Assembly (NCBI RefSeq): GCF_000422445.1
Contig: NZ_KE383838.1
Span: forward strand, 348,056 to 412,055
Source of the DNA: Paenibacillus assamensis DSM 18201
GTDB lineage: Bacteria; Bacillota; Bacilli; Paenibacillales; Paenibacillaceae
Length of the DNA stretch: 64,000 bases
Direction of reading: 5' to 3'
In this document: in pieces, positions 16,501 through 25,541 of the stretch
Layout: each line of letters starts with the position of its first letter
Numbering within the stretch: the first letter of the stretch is position 1
The notes under the pieces: generated by a model
What the model was told of the DNA's origin: nothing
What the model saw: only the letters and a program-made list of their open reading frames with translations
The model's database searches: none
Position numbers and translations under genes: made by a program

Positions 16501-19012
16501 ACGAAAGCAAGCGTCCTGTAGCTTGGTCATACTTCGCTTTTTCCACAATCGTGGAAACTTTTCTATTTGCATCGGTCACATCTACTTCTTGCTGGGTCAG
16601 GAATCCATGTTGATACTCTGGACCATACTGATATCTGTAAACGACTGCGTTCAATACACCCTCTTTATTGGTGCTTACTTTTGTAACATTTCCGAATCCA
16701 TCGTAATTGTAATTGTTGTCACTAAGAAGTTGGCTTCTTTCTGCATTCGCGTATGTTTTTGAATGATTGACAGACCCTTTGTCATTACGAAATAAACGCG
16801 TAAAAGTCTGCTGATTGGCATCAGTTTTGGACGTAATCGTCTCTGGCAATCCCCATTTTGCATCATACGTAGTCGTCGTGCTAGCTCCGAGATTATTCGT
16901 TTCACTGGTTACATTTCCATTCTCATCGTACTGACGGTTGATGATAAGAGATGGACTTTCCACCCCATTGTTTCTTTTCTTGGAAGTAATTTGTGTAGGA
17001 TGAGGGTTAAAAATATCGGATGTATATGCTTGATTCGTAATGTGCTGTACTTGTCCAGCTTGTTGTACAGTCTCAACGTTTCGGAATGTAAAATCATCAT
17101 ACGCAAATGCTTTATCGTAAGTAGATATAACGGTTGAATCCCCGCTTTTAAATACAGTCTTATGTCTACCGCCCCCAGAAGAGGCATACGGGTCTGATTC
17201 ATATTGAATATTCGTTTGATTACTTTCAATTACGGAACCATTAACATATTGAACAACATCTTTTCGTTCAACGACTCTATACTGTTCTTGCTTAGAATCA
17301 TGTCCCAAATGTCGAAGAATTTTATCATAACGGTACTCTGTACGAGCCCCTGTTGGATGATGAATTGTTTTTAGTAAAGCATAGTCATTTCTTTGATTAA
17401 CTGGTTCTGAGGTTACCGAGAATTTAGAAGGAGCAAAGTCATATGCATAGTGAGTCGTTCTCCCCATCGAATTCGTAACAGCCGATAAATATGAGATGCT
17501 AGTATCATTTACAGGTAATGTGTTCATATGATAGGTTACAGATTCTCTGCCGTTCGTAGCCGTAATATTACCCGTCCACGAATCAAAGTTAAGTTGAATA
17601 TAATTCCCTAAAGAATCTGTAACTTTTTGTAATCCAGAACCTCCGTGTTGGAAATTTAAAAAGTTGGAATAGTTGTCTTCTACTCGAATCAAAGCACCAT
17701 ATGAATCAAAATAGTAGGTTGTGCCTTGTTTCATTTTCAATGCATACGCAGAAGTTCGCCAGTCTACTTTTTTACTTGTATCTTTCGTCAACACAGCATC
17801 TTTCCAAGGATAGCGCTTAAGCTTAAGATCTTTATCTACTTGATAGACTCCACCTGCTGGCATGCGAATATAAGTTTCATTACCATCAAACTTCATATAA
17901 GCGATATCCCAAGTCCAGCCTTTCCCTACTCCTACTCGCGAGTCCATGTCATTTCTTTTGACATCATTATCAAGAACAGGGAAGTAAGGATAATTATAAC
18001 CAGTAGTAACTTCGTAAATTTTGTTATCTTTTGGTACAATCTCGAATTCAATATCGTAATATGCATCAAACCAGTAAAATTTACTATTTAGCACTTTAAT
18101 TCTTTCTTGTGTATATAATTCATTGGCTTTCTTTGCAAGGGCTTCAATTCTTCCAGCAAGATACACAACATCTACTTCTGGATATACAAATCTTTCGGGG
18201 CCGTAAATGATGACCCCATCTTGGGAACATCTGTAATCCCTTTTCACTCGTGGATTATGAAGCCCATTTTCATATTTGTACACGGTCCCACAAAAAGTAG
18301 GTACAATAAAATGCCTAAAATATTCACTATTCTTTACTGTTTTCTGAAAAAACTCCGCATCGTTACTGTTATAACTTCTACGTAGTGAAAAAGATAATCC
18401 ATTCCTTCCCGGAATAGATAAATCAGTCGATGATAAGTTCAAGGAACCATCAACGCTTGAAATAGATTCATTTCCTGTTTGAATAGAGTAAGGTGCTTGA
18501 TCTAACTTGGTATTATGTTTTACAAGGCTTAATGCGTCATGAGTAACCGGAGGCAGATTCACGCTACTCATCGCTTTCATGATCCCATAAACAGAGTCTG
18601 TAACATTCGAATCATCCGAGGATGGATAAGTAACATTGGTGACCGAATTGATATTTCCGCTACTTGTATAGGTTGCATCTACCACCGTTGGTGGTGCATA
18701 CTTCTTACCCACACCCGGATATAACTGCTCTAATGTAGTCGACAATACCGTTGCATCTGGATTTTTCGCCAGAGCGTCATGGATATGCTGTAACGTGTAA
18801 CTTTCATTTAATTTAGGTAGAATTTCTGAAGGAGATACATTGTATTTCCTTGCGATGTAATCAATCGTGAGTAATGCCCTATTGTCAGCTGTCTGGGTTG
18901 AAATAGATGCAGGCGATGCCGCAGCTGTTATAGCCTTCATGAACAAAGGCGACGTCATTTCTAAAAATAGTAGTAAAGCAAGTAAAGCTGATAAATGTCT
19001 CATCTTTTTCAT
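13502..19012 (-). CDS. Secreted Rhs/YD-repeat polymorphic toxin with HINT domain
   Basis: The 1,836-residue protein has a Sec-type signal peptide (MKKMRHLSALLALLLFLEMT, residues 1-31), a divergent N-terminal region to about 500, dozens of YD repeats (for example YSYDGFGRQIQTTY, YQYDAARKLTAV) and the RHS core ending DPSMGRFISED near residue 1482. A HINT autoprotease (CFSAGT at about 1524 to THNC at about 1657) and a glycine-rich linker follow. The last 110 residues are a toxin tip (LGEHSTYKRDSQTGEITNWQ... PHVNDPRVPGGVRKPYPWE). By family knowledge the YD shell encloses the toxin and HINT releases it. The tip resembles 'type 24' polymorphic toxins, tentatively. An AGGGGA site lies 11 nt upstream of the start. 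The Fn3 gene precedes it in the same direction. Confidence 0.92.
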   Translation of the reverse strand: MKKMRHLSALLALLLFLEMTSPLFMKAITAAASPASISTQTADNRALLTIDYIARKYNVSPSEILPKLNESYTLQHIHDALAKNPDATVLSTTLEQLYPGVGKKYAPPTVVDATYTSSGNINSVTNVTYPSSDDSNVTDSVYGIMKAMSSVNLPPVTHDALSLVKHNTKLDQAPYSIQTGNESISSVDGSLNLSSTDLSIPGRNGLSFSLRRSYNSNDAEFFQKTVKNSEYFRHFIVPTFCGTVYKYENGLHNPRVKRDYRCSQDGVIIYGPERFVYPEVDVVYLAGRIEALAKKANELYTQERIKVLNSKFYWFDAYYDIEFEIVPKDNKIYEVTTGYNYPYFPVLDNDVKRNDMDSRVGVGKGWTWDIAYMKFDGNETYIRMPAGGVYQVDKDLKLKRYPWKDAVLTKDTSKKVDWRTSAYALKMKQGTTYYFDSYGALIRVEDNYSNFLNFQHGGSGLQKVTDSLGNYIQLNFDSWTGNITATNGRESVTYHMNTLPVNDTSISYLSAVTNSMGRTTHYAYDFAPSKFSVTSEPVNQRNDYALLKTIHHPTGARTEYRYDKILRHLGHDSKQEQYRVVERKDVVQYVNGSVIESNQTNIQYESDPYASSGGGRHKTVFKSGDSTVISTYDKAFAYDDFTFRNVETVQQAGQVQHITNQAYTSDIFNPHPTQITSKKRNNGVESPSLIINRQYDENGNVTSETNNLGASTTTTYDAKWGLPETITSKTDANQQTFTRLFRNDKGSVNHSKTYANAERSQLLSDNNYNYDGFGNVTKVSTNKEGVLNAVVYRYQYGPEYQHGFLTQQEVDVTDANRKVSTIVEKAKYDQATGRLLSYTDGKQQTTSYTYDALGRTTLVTMPNQSQISYVYNDANNHVQMKNTLGEVTEAWFDPLGRKIRETQGLGQVKYGYDERTSQLQWTDDAYGNRTSYSYDGFGRQIQTTYANGTSDRVEYDDAKLMMTTIDAEQNRTRTTSDLLGREILVEKLHNKQTYIPIERTEYNYAGDITASIDGNGNRTSFQYDAARKLTAVTDALNQTTSYSYDLLGNLIETTYANQQKVKKEYDQLGRVVKKINGTGQEQRYYYDANGNLEKYIDRSGTETSNRYDVMNRLIQNTVGTENVHYSYDTEGRMLTMTDHRGTTRYEYQPSSGFLTTIQYPDGFKLENLYDLNKKTGYEFSLPTSIYAKVWGTYDNVNQLKQLNIFRGNFSNTISYDRLANGLLAKQTFADAFVSQYQYEDTKLKQLTYLKNGVAQNTFQYGYDSNENITHRNENNYITNFTYTPLNQIQTSSEFNETYSYDARYNRQTLDSNRDPSIKEAQYEYDKKNRLIKVIGNHSPVTYSYTGDGLLYERVENNIRTRYYYDGEKRLVAEGTVAAEGKANITYTYLYEVDGKLVGRQDRSTGKPQYYQLNGHADVVALVDEAGNKLNEYRYDIWGKPLEERETVPNNLKYSGEYWDNTTGLQYLRSRWYDPSMGRFISEDTYEGELNDPLSLNLYTYVENNPLIYHDPSGEFGITNCHMRCFSAGTKVQTEDGYKAIEDIKVGDKVLAKSEETGELAYKEVEETFLRIAEETYHVTVKDTTFVTTEEHPFWVPGVGWVEARHLKVGDKLVDNEGNEHAIEQIEVKKEQTKVYNFRVNSYHNYFVTDLKIWTHNCGNSRIGAPSGGGGGFSGGGGAYRAAGGGSFTDFPLFRPSTIYRPFKAPAVKLPKKSIAPAAKSTKTSSSANSKVAGNADSSKVNGGKSKNNMKYDPSALGEHSTYKRDSQTGEITNWQRWYKSDPRNPQPFTPGERYDGKGAGHFNKKTGIFVETPHVNDPRVPGGVRKPYPWEIPGRP

Positions 19013-19098
19013 CTGCTCACATTCCCCTATTTACATGTAGTTAACAACTAAAAATTTCTAGCAAGTATGATGCCGCCAAATATACAACCTATCTAAGG

Positions 19099-20022
19099 TC
19101 ACGGCAGTTTTTCAACTTTCAACAAATTTCCTTTTTGATCATAGGTATACAAATAAGTAACTTCTGTAGCAACATTGTTAACTACGCGACTGAAAGTCTG
19201 TTTAATGAGCTTTCCGTCAGCATCATACACATAGTTCGTCCCACTAATGAGAAAAACAGCGACTGTGTTACTAGCATGGGATCTGTTTTTAAACGTAGTG
19301 TCCTCGGCGACGATTGTAATACTATACAATTTTCTAGAAGCATTATTTACAGTAAAGCTAGTGGATTGTGTAGTTCCTAGGAGGGTAGTACCGTCATAAA
19401 TATAATAGACAACAGGAAAATTGCTAGTGGATGCATTCCAGCTCATAGCCAAGTTTTTATTGTTCTGTACCTGAACCGCTAGCTGCGAAGGAGCAGTCGG
19501 ATTAAGTAGAACGTCAATACTTTTTGCGTTGACATATGACTGAAATTCACGAAGCTCGACTCTAAACCTATAGAAATCAGCAGAAGTTAAATTATTTATT
19601 ACAATGGAGTTGCTTGATGTGGATGAGACAATTTCATTTTTAGCATTATATATGGTATAATTTGTATTTCTCTGCGGCTTGAGATCAGGTCTGGGTATTT
19701 GCCATTGATTTGATGCCATTAACATCTCACAAGGTGGTTCTACTGGTGGTTCAAATGGTCTACCTGGAAGCGGAGTTTCTGGTTCATATGCAGTATCTAA
19801 CACGACTGTCCAAGATAGTTCAATACTAGTTTTCGACAATTGTCTGTATACAAGTGTATCAATATAACCATCATTTGTAGTGTCGCGAGAACAATAACTA
19901 ATACTGCTAGTGTTACCTTGAATCTTTCCTGCTTTTGCAGCAGAAATTGGAATGTTAATAGTACTCAATATTGTAAGGATACAAAAAATCAATGAGCATG
20001 TTGAAAAATTGAATTTTTTCAC
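19099..20022 (-). CDS. Secreted fibronectin type III protein with YD-like C-terminus
   Basis: About 307 residues with a signal peptide (VKKFNFSTCSLIFCILTILS..., cleavage near SAAKA). A proline-rich insert (PETPLPGRPFEPPVEPP) and one or two Fn3-like beta domains (residues 110-265, with LNPTAPSQLAVQV and SMSWNAS-type strands) follow. The end is a 40-residue Rhs-like segment (NYVYDADGKLIKQTF ... YLYTYDQKGNLLKVEKLP). It lies 86 nt upstream of rhs on the same strand, suggesting a shared transcript and a role in presentation or secretion of the Rhs protein. GTG 20022 is chosen because GGAGG lies 10 nt upstream. Confidence 0.65.
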   Translation of the reverse strand: MKKFNFSTCSLIFCILTILSTINIPISAAKAGKIQGNTSSISYCSRDTTNDGYIDTLVYRQLSKTSIELSWTVVLDTAYEPETPLPGRPFEPPVEPPCEMLMASNQWQIPRPDLKPQRNTNYTIYNAKNEIVSSTSSNSIVINNLTSADFYRFRVELREFQSYVNAKSIDVLLNPTAPSQLAVQVQNNKNLAMSWNASTSNFPVVYYIYDGTTLLGTTQSTSFTVNNASRKLYSITIVAEDTTFKNRSHASNTVAVFLISGTNYVYDADGKLIKQTFSRVVNNVATEVTYLYTYDQKGNLLKVEKLP

Positions 20023-20090
20023 TTTGTACAAACCTCCAAAACATGATTTACTTACGTGTATTTCTTAGAAAGAACACCTCCTATTTTTGT

Positions 20091-20109
20091 GTTACAAACA
20101 GAGTGTAAC
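20091..20109 (-). promoter_or_regulatory. Palindrome upstream of the Fn3-rhs operon
   Basis: Perfect arms GTTACA and TGTAAC separated by 7 nt lie about 70 nt before the Fn3 start. Candidate operator for the toxin operon; no regulator gene is adjacent. Confidence 0.3.
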
Positions 20110-20204
20110 TCGAAGCTTACCTAAAAAAGACCTTTTCTGAATCAAGTCACCACAGCCTAATTCATAGCAAGCACCATCTTCCTTATTCTACACTTCGATT
20201 TATT

Positions 20205-20627
20205 TTGTTTGCAGGCTTACATATAAAGCATTTCGTGATGGAATTGGTAGCTAGTTTTAAACGATTATTAAAATTAAAGAGGTCAACAAATAAAAAAATT
20301 GTGACTACAGAAGCTATAGTGTTAAACATACGGGATATTGAGGTAAAAGATAATTCCGAAGTTTCCCGTAACGGTGAAGTATCGCTTGTACTACACACGG
20401 AATATGGTGACCTGCATCTCTTCTACATCACAAAACACATCAGAGAATCCATACAGTAAACAGTGGTCTTTACAAGCGAAATACGATTATTATCCAACGA
20501 AAGTAAAATCCTGTCAATCGAAAACATACAAAAAAAGACATCTTCGCGAAATAACGGGATTGATTTATCTTCACCGTCATATACGCAAGATGCCTTATTT
20601 ATTATTTCCAACTAACAACCACTCTCG
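20205..20627 (+). other. Possible small gene remnant between toxin locus and sugar operon
   Basis: A plus-strand frame (MELVASFKRLLKLKRSTNKK, then IVTTEAIVLNIRDIEVKDNS) is interrupted by TAA at 20457. If read through, it continues as a polar sequence (TVVFTSEIRLLSNESK...) to 20627. There is no convincing ribosome site. The remaining intergenic sequence (20023-20675) shows no other gene. This could be a decayed gene or chance. Confidence 0.22.
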
Positions 20628-20675
20628 AAAATGATCGCTAATGAATTATTTTCATTTTTATACTATCTTCCCGCT

Positions 20676-21986
20676 CTATTCACGAAAGAAATTCGGCAAA
20701 TACTCACGGTTCGCTTCCAACATCTCATCCAACAACTTCTTCGCTACTTCAATGGAAGGAACGAGCGGATGATGAACAAGCGCCTGCAAAGCAATACCGC
20801 GATCTCCCGTAATTGCTGCTTCAATCGTAAGCTGCTCATACACCTTCACCGCATGCATCAAGCCTTTTACATGCTCTGGCACGTTACGCGGAGGAAGAGC
20901 GATTGGGCCTTGTGCCGTCACGACACAGTTCACTTCAATACTAGCATCAGCTGGTAAGAAGTCATAGATGTTACCGTTCGCAACGTTCAACGTCTGAATA
21001 TCTTTGCGATCATTGTAGATCGAGTTCATCAGATTCACCGCTGCTTCGGAGTAATAAGCGCCACCGCGCTGCTCCAACTGCTTCGGCTTCTCACGCAAGC
21101 TCGGATCTTTGTACAACTCGAACAACTCTTCTTCTACACGGCTTACCACGTCAGCACGAGTACCGTTCTTCTCCATCGCTTCCTTCATCTCGTTGAACAT
21201 ATAATCCGTCATATAGAAATATTTCAAATAATAAGTTGGAATGCCACCAAGCGACTTCAAGAAGTCTGCATCCCAGCCTACCGTTGGCACATTCTTCGCC
21301 GTATATGCCATGCCACCGGATAAGATTTCAGGTAGCTTCTCTTCACCCTTAACTTGACAAGAAGTTACCCAGTGAAGATGGTTAATACCTACGAACTCTG
21401 GCAATACGTCTTTCTCGGACACTTCATACTGTGCAGCCAAGAACTTCTGTACATTAATTGGAGAGTTGCAAAGACCTATCGAGCGAACACGGCTATACTT
21501 CGCAACTGCCTCTGTTACGATACCAGCAGGATTCGTAAAGTTCAGCATCCAAGCATTTGGTGCAAGCTCTTCAATATCACGGCAAATGTCAAGAATAATA
21601 GGAACGGTACGCAGTGCTTTGAACATGCCGCCTGGTCCCGTCGTTTCTTGGCCAATTACACCGTGCGTAATCGGGATATGCTCGTCTTTCTTACGCGCCT
21701 CAAGCAATCCGACACGCATTTGCGTAGATACGAAGTCAGCATCCTTAATCGCTTGACGACGATCAAGTGTAAGATGAACCTCAATTGGAAGTCCAGACTC
21801 TTCCACCATACGTTTAGCCAAGTTACCTACAATATCTAGCTTATGCTTGCCTTGCTCAATGTCTACAAGCCATAATTCACGAATCGGCATTTGATCATAA
21901 TTGCGAATAAATCCTTCTACGATCTCCGGTGTATACGATGAACCTCCACCAATAACTGCAATCTTCAACCCAGGACGTTGTGTCAT
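20676..21986 (-). CDS. licH: 6-phospho-beta-glucosidase, glycoside hydrolase family 4
   Basis: The 436-residue enzyme closely resembles Bacillus LicH. It has the NAD-binding start LKIAVIGGGSSYTPE, then FVSTQMRVGLLEARKKDE, GQETTGPGGMFKALRT, NFTNPAG and the metal-site block GLCNSPINVQ (Cys near residue 175) with FVGINHLHW (His near 205). GH4 enzymes use NAD+ and Mn2+ in a redox-elimination mechanism to hydrolyse phosphorylated beta-glucosides in the cytoplasm. It is last in an operon behind an AraC regulator and a BadF-type sugar kinase. No PTS gene is adjacent, so substrate phosphorylation could rely on that kinase or a distant PTS. AGGAGGAG precedes the ATG. Confidence 0.88.
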   Translation of the reverse strand: MTQRPGLKIAVIGGGSSYTPEIVEGFIRNYDQMPIRELWLVDIEQGKHKLDIVGNLAKRMVEESGLPIEVHLTLDRRQAIKDADFVSTQMRVGLLEARKKDEHIPITHGVIGQETTGPGGMFKALRTVPIILDICRDIEELAPNAWMLNFTNPAGIVTEAVAKYSRVRSIGLCNSPINVQKFLAAQYEVSEKDVLPEFVGINHLHWVTSCQVKGEEKLPEILSGGMAYTAKNVPTVGWDADFLKSLGGIPTYYLKYFYMTDYMFNEMKEAMEKNGTRADVVSRVEEELFELYKDPSLREKPKQLEQRGGAYYSEAAVNLMNSIYNDRKDIQTLNVANGNIYDFLPADASIEVNCVVTAQGPIALPPRNVPEHVKGLMHAVKVYEQLTIEAAITGDRGIALQALVHHPLVPSIEVAKKLLDEMLEANREYLPNFFRE

Positions 21987-22022
21987 CCAGCTCTCCTCCT
22001 CATTATGTACACTAGAATAAGT

Positions 22023-22988
22023 TTAAAATGTTAGTGATTTCATACGAGATTCGATATCTTCACTCAATGTTAGTCCAGAACATTCCATCGCACTCATTAC
22101 CGCACCGGCCACTGGATCTGCCGTTAGACGCACACAGCGTGCTTGCGGTGCGTGCTGAGCAACAACTCTTTCAATCGCATTTGTCAAATAAGTGCCTCTT
22201 CCTTTGTTCAGAACACTGCCAATATAAACGATATCAAACTTATCTTCTGTCATATTCAACCGGCGAATAAGGGCAACCACCGCGTTGCCAAGCTCTTCAC
22301 CTTCCTCTGTTAAAATGTTAATGGCTACTTGATCATCTGCTTCAGCGGCCTCAAACAATGTTTTGGCTAAATCAAGCGGGATGGAAATCTTCTGATCCAA
22401 TACGTCATCAAATAATTGTTGAACACTACCTATATTCATATGGCGGAGTACCAAATCTGTAAGTGCCGTCTTAGGCCCGCGTCCGTCCCACGCTCGTATA
22501 ACGGAACGGAATGCGAGCTTCGCCAAGCTCGAACCTGCTCCATAACCATCCCCGTATTTATATCCAAAACCACCATATTGCAGTTCTTCTCCAGCTCGAT
22601 TCCGCGCAGCACTGTTAAATCCTGTCCCACAAATAATAACTGCGCCGTGAGCTTGATTCGTGCCTGCTCTCATACCAATCATCGTATCGCATGTAATACC
22701 ATGGCGTGGGAATCCCAAACCCGCTATCATTGGACGCAATACTGCATAGTCTACTTCACGATCCGCTCCAGCCAAGCCGAAGTAAGCATAATCTACCTGC
22801 TCATGTGTAATACCCGCTTGTTTCAAAGCACTCTCACAAGCTTGACGAATGTTAATTTCTGCTGCTTGGCGATTAGTCTGATGATTACCATTGCCTGCAA
22901 GCCCCTTGCCAAGCACGATACCATTGTGATTGGTGAGGACAGCATGCGTCTTGCTTCCACCTGCGTCTACACCCAAGAAAATGCCCAT
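22023..22988 (-). CDS. BadF/BadG-type sugar kinase (N-acetylglucosamine kinase-like)
   Basis: The 321-residue ASKHA-fold kinase has the phosphate-1 motif FLGVDAGGSKTHAVL (residues 4-18) and phosphate-2 region GAVIICGTGFNSAARN, then GGFGYKYGDGYGAGSSLA and the adenosine motif DIVYIGSVLNKG. Relatives phosphorylate N-acetylglucosamine or N-acetylmuramic acid, including NagK and MurK. It lies 36 nt upstream of the GH4 gene and downstream of the AraC regulator, so the operon may salvage cell-wall or chitin-derived sugars or beta-glucosides. The sugar specificity is an inference. Confidence 0.78.
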   Translation of the reverse strand: MGIFLGVDAGGSKTHAVLTNHNGIVLGKGLAGNGNHQTNRQAAEINIRQACESALKQAGITHEQVDYAYFGLAGADREVDYAVLRPMIAGLGFPRHGITCDTMIGMRAGTNQAHGAVIICGTGFNSAARNRAGEELQYGGFGYKYGDGYGAGSSLAKLAFRSVIRAWDGRGPKTALTDLVLRHMNIGSVQQLFDDVLDQKISIPLDLAKTLFEAAEADDQVAINILTEEGEELGNAVVALIRRLNMTEDKFDIVYIGSVLNKGRGTYLTNAIERVVAQHAPQARCVRLTADPVAGAVMSAMECSGLTLSEDIESRMKSLTF

Positions 22989-23020
22989 CGTTCTCTCTCC
23001 TGTCGTACCTAGAGTCAGTA

Positions 23021-23058
23021 ATCGTTAGCTCTAAATCCATTTATCTATTGCTAACGAT
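23021..23058 (-). promoter_or_regulatory. Long inverted repeat before the kinase gene
   Basis: Perfect 9-bp arms ATCGTTAGC / GCTAACGAT separated by 20 nt lie 33 nt before the kinase start, between it and araC. Either the operator of the AraC regulator or an mRNA hairpin; no U-tract follows. Confidence 0.45.
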
Positions 23059-23106
23059 ACACCGTTGCAGATCGCAAAACTACTACTATACTTTCAATGA
23101 CTGATA

Positions 23107-24003
23107 CTATCTTACTGTCTCTACAAAATTGGAACCGCCTTCATAGTGTTGTCTTACATCGCTTGGCGAGGTTCCAATATGCTGCTTGAACAATCGATTG
23201 AAGTTGGATAAGTTGCGGAAGCCGCATCGTTCTGCAATATCAATAACTTTAAGCTCCGTCGATTCTAGCAAATGAACCGCTTGGGTCAATCGAAGCTGAA
23301 TCAAATAATCCATCGGTGACGTACCTACCGTTTGTTGGAATAACGCGCTAAAGCGTGACGGGCTTAAATGCACGAAATCCGCCAACTCACCAAGCGTCCA
23401 AGGGTACGCCATATTCATTTCCATCGTATGAATAATTTCCTTTATCGCATTCATTCCTCGGTGCTTCACCGGAGTCAGAGGAACTTCAGATAATGCTAAA
23501 TGACGATTGGCAAGTGCGAGAAACTGCAGCAAGTAGGCGCGGGCGAGGGTCATTGCAGAAGGTCGTTCATCCTTGATTTCATCCATTATCGCTCTAAAAA
23601 GATGAATGAAGTCTGTAGACACCCACTGCTCACCCTCAACAAGTGGAGAGAACGACACTCCCATTTCGCGGAAGGGACGCAAGATGTCTGGGTCATATTT
23701 CAGATCAACTGCTAATAAAGAAGGTTCGAATAAAATAACATCCATCACGAGCTGCTCCTGTTCGAATGCACGATGAACATCATTTCCATTTATCATAATC
23801 AAATCGCCTTGTTTAAAAGGTACCTTGATACCATTAATCAAGTAATATCCGGAACCTTGACGAATATAATTCATCTCCATTGCGACATGCCAATGAAGCC
23901 GCTGGAATCCAGGGCTTACTCCTTCTGTCGTCGTTGCCATTAAAGGGAATGAAGGGTTATTGAATTGGGTTTTATCACGTTCTATCATATGGGGTCTTAC
24001 CAT
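23107..24003 (-). CDS. AraC-family transcriptional regulator
   Basis: 298 residues. An N-terminal cupin sensor (GFQRLHWHVAMEMNYIRQGSG..., residues 30-150) precedes a C-terminal double helix-turn-helix (WTLGELADFVHLSPSRFSALFQQ and IDIAERCGFRNLSNFNRLFKQ, residues 205-285). This is the layout of carbohydrate regulators that sense a sugar through the cupin. It is the first gene of the kinase-glucosidase operon and probably activates it. GGAG lies 10 nt upstream of the ATG. Confidence 0.88.
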   Translation of the reverse strand: MVRPHMIERDKTQFNNPSFPLMATTTEGVSPGFQRLHWHVAMEMNYIRQGSGYYLINGIKVPFKQGDLIMINGNDVHRAFEQEQLVMDVILFEPSLLAVDLKYDPDILRPFREMGVSFSPLVEGEQWVSTDFIHLFRAIMDEIKDERPSAMTLARAYLLQFLALANRHLALSEVPLTPVKHRGMNAIKEIIHTMEMNMAYPWTLGELADFVHLSPSRFSALFQQTVGTSPMDYLIQLRLTQAVHLLESTELKVIDIAERCGFRNLSNFNRLFKQHIGTSPSDVRQHYEGGSNFVETVR

Positions 24004-24258
24004 TCAACAGCCACTCCTTTCAAACACATCCTATGTCACGATTTCGATATAAATACGACTTATCCTCTTTTATAAACTAACTTTCTTTCATAAGAAGAGA
24101 AAGCCTAGTCATGCAACAGATGATAATGAAATTATTTATACCGTAAATTCACATGGGAAGCAATCAAATTATAGCTATCGTCCACCTAATTATTGGTCAT
24201 TATAGGAAATCAATTCTTTAGAGTCAATAATCGAGCATCTAAGATCAATTAGTAAAAC

Positions 24259-24346
24259 AAAAAAGCCCCCAACCACGGTTCAGGAACTGGCTGCGCTGAT
24301 TGTAAGATAGCGACAGTTCCGAATCAAGCGGAAATGGAGACTTTTT
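24259..24346 (-). terminator. Complex terminator after stalk-domain gene
   Basis: The outer stem AAAAAGTCTCC/GGGGGCTTTT encloses an inner stem GGAACTG/CAGTTCC, ending in TTTTTTG on the minus strand, 74 nt past the stop. The remainder of 24004-24419 shows nothing else. Confidence 0.6.
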
Positions 24347-24419
24347 ACTTGTTTATTAGATTATGCCGATGAATCATAAGTTCATCCCAGATAAGGTTTG
24401 CTAGAAATACGAAGCCCTA

Positions 24420-25250
24420 TTAGTTAATGTACGCAGCAAACAACTCAAAGTCTGTGCTTTTGTACTTCGTTGCACCGAACTCGAAGTAGACATAGGTGCT
24501 GCTGAACGCAGTCCAGCCTTTAGGGAAGTACTTAAAGGAGAATGATTGGCTGTATTCGTTCTTATCACTAATAGTAAATACTTCAACTTGATCCAACGTA
24601 ACTGCCTTCATTGCTTTTGCATAGTCTGCTATTTTTTCTTTGGAATTCGCAGCGATAACTTCGTCTACTTTCTTTTTGAACATATCTTTGTAGTGTTGAT
24701 GTCCGTTACGAATTGGAGAGTCTGGGTATTTATCAGCTGTAATTTTCGTAATATATTCATCGTACTTTTTCGTACTGCCTGTTTCGAGCGCTTCACCGTA
24801 CAATTTAATAAGCGTTACTGCTTGCTCACGCATTTTTTTCGTTGTCTCTTCTTTATTACCTAGCTTAATAATGCCATTAGCTTGCGGAACTTCAACTGGC
24901 TTAGTAGGCTTTTCAGTTGGTGTAGAAGTACCGCCAGTAGAACCTTTGCCTGTATGAATTGTAATCGTTTGCGTAGTACCATTCCATTTCACTTCAGCAC
25001 CAACGGCCTCACCAACTGCACGAGCCGGCAAGTAAGTCGTCCCTTTATACACAACAGGAGCCAATTTGCTACCGTTATCACTTTTAGGTGTCCACTCGTT
25101 ACCATCTACTTTGAATTGAACTTTATGATTCAGGAACGCCGAAATTTTCTCCATTCCATTTGAAGCAACGACAGCTACTGCACCAGACATAAGACTTACA
25201 GAAACCATAGTTGCGATAAAAATAGACTTCTTCATTTTGACCATTTTCAT
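24420..25250 (-). CDS. Secreted copper-amine-oxidase-N (stalk) domain protein
   Basis: The 276-residue protein has a signal peptide (KKSIFIATMVSVSLMSGAVA) and then a stalk domain of the copper amine oxidase N1 type (residues 45-100: VQFKVDGNEWTPKSDNG..., TTYLPARAVGEAVGAEVKWN). A Thr/Pro/Lys-rich linker and an unrecognised alpha/beta domain (residues 130-276) with repeated Tyr and Lys follow. Stalk domains are very abundant in Paenibacillus secreted proteins and are thought to attach at the cell surface. The C-terminal part shows no catalytic motif. AAAGGGG lies about 11 nt upstream of the start. Confidence 0.75.
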   Translation of the reverse strand: MKMVKMKKSIFIATMVSVSLMSGAVAVVASNGMEKISAFLNHKVQFKVDGNEWTPKSDNGSKLAPVVYKGTTYLPARAVGEAVGAEVKWNGTTQTITIHTGKGSTGGTSTPTEKPTKPVEVPQANGIIKLGNKEETTKKMREQAVTLIKLYGEALETGSTKKYDEYITKITADKYPDSPIRNGHQHYKDMFKKKVDEVIAANSKEKIADYAKAMKAVTLDQVEVFTISDKNEYSQSFSFKYFPKGWTAFSSTYVYFEFGATKYKSTDFELFAAYIN

Positions 25251-25426
25251 GAGCGAATTAACCCCTTTTGTACAAATTTAAAATAGAACATAATTTCTAT
25301 TATTTTCATATGTAATGTTTATATTTTGCGATAGATACCGATAAAATACAAGACTTTTCCTTCTCTTCCATTCCTTTTTGATCCATTTAGACTATTTAAA
25401 TATTAGATCAATTCTATCAACAAGCA

Positions 25427-25464
25427 TAAAAACAAGAGGCTAAAGAAATATCTTCGCCCCTGTT
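25427..25464 (-). terminator. Terminator after DUF523 gene
   Basis: ACAGGGGC ... GCCTCTTGT imperfect stem followed by TTTTTATG on the minus strand, about 80 nt downstream of the gene. Confidence 0.5.
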
Positions 25465-25541
25465 CGTTATTTTTGACTAGGATTGCACATCTTAATGAAA
25501 AGGTAACCCTTATAAGCTATAAAATGTACACGCTATCGTAC

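Noticed and set aside
22416..23012. 198-codon plus-strand ORF
   Set aside because: Antisense to the sugar kinase gene.
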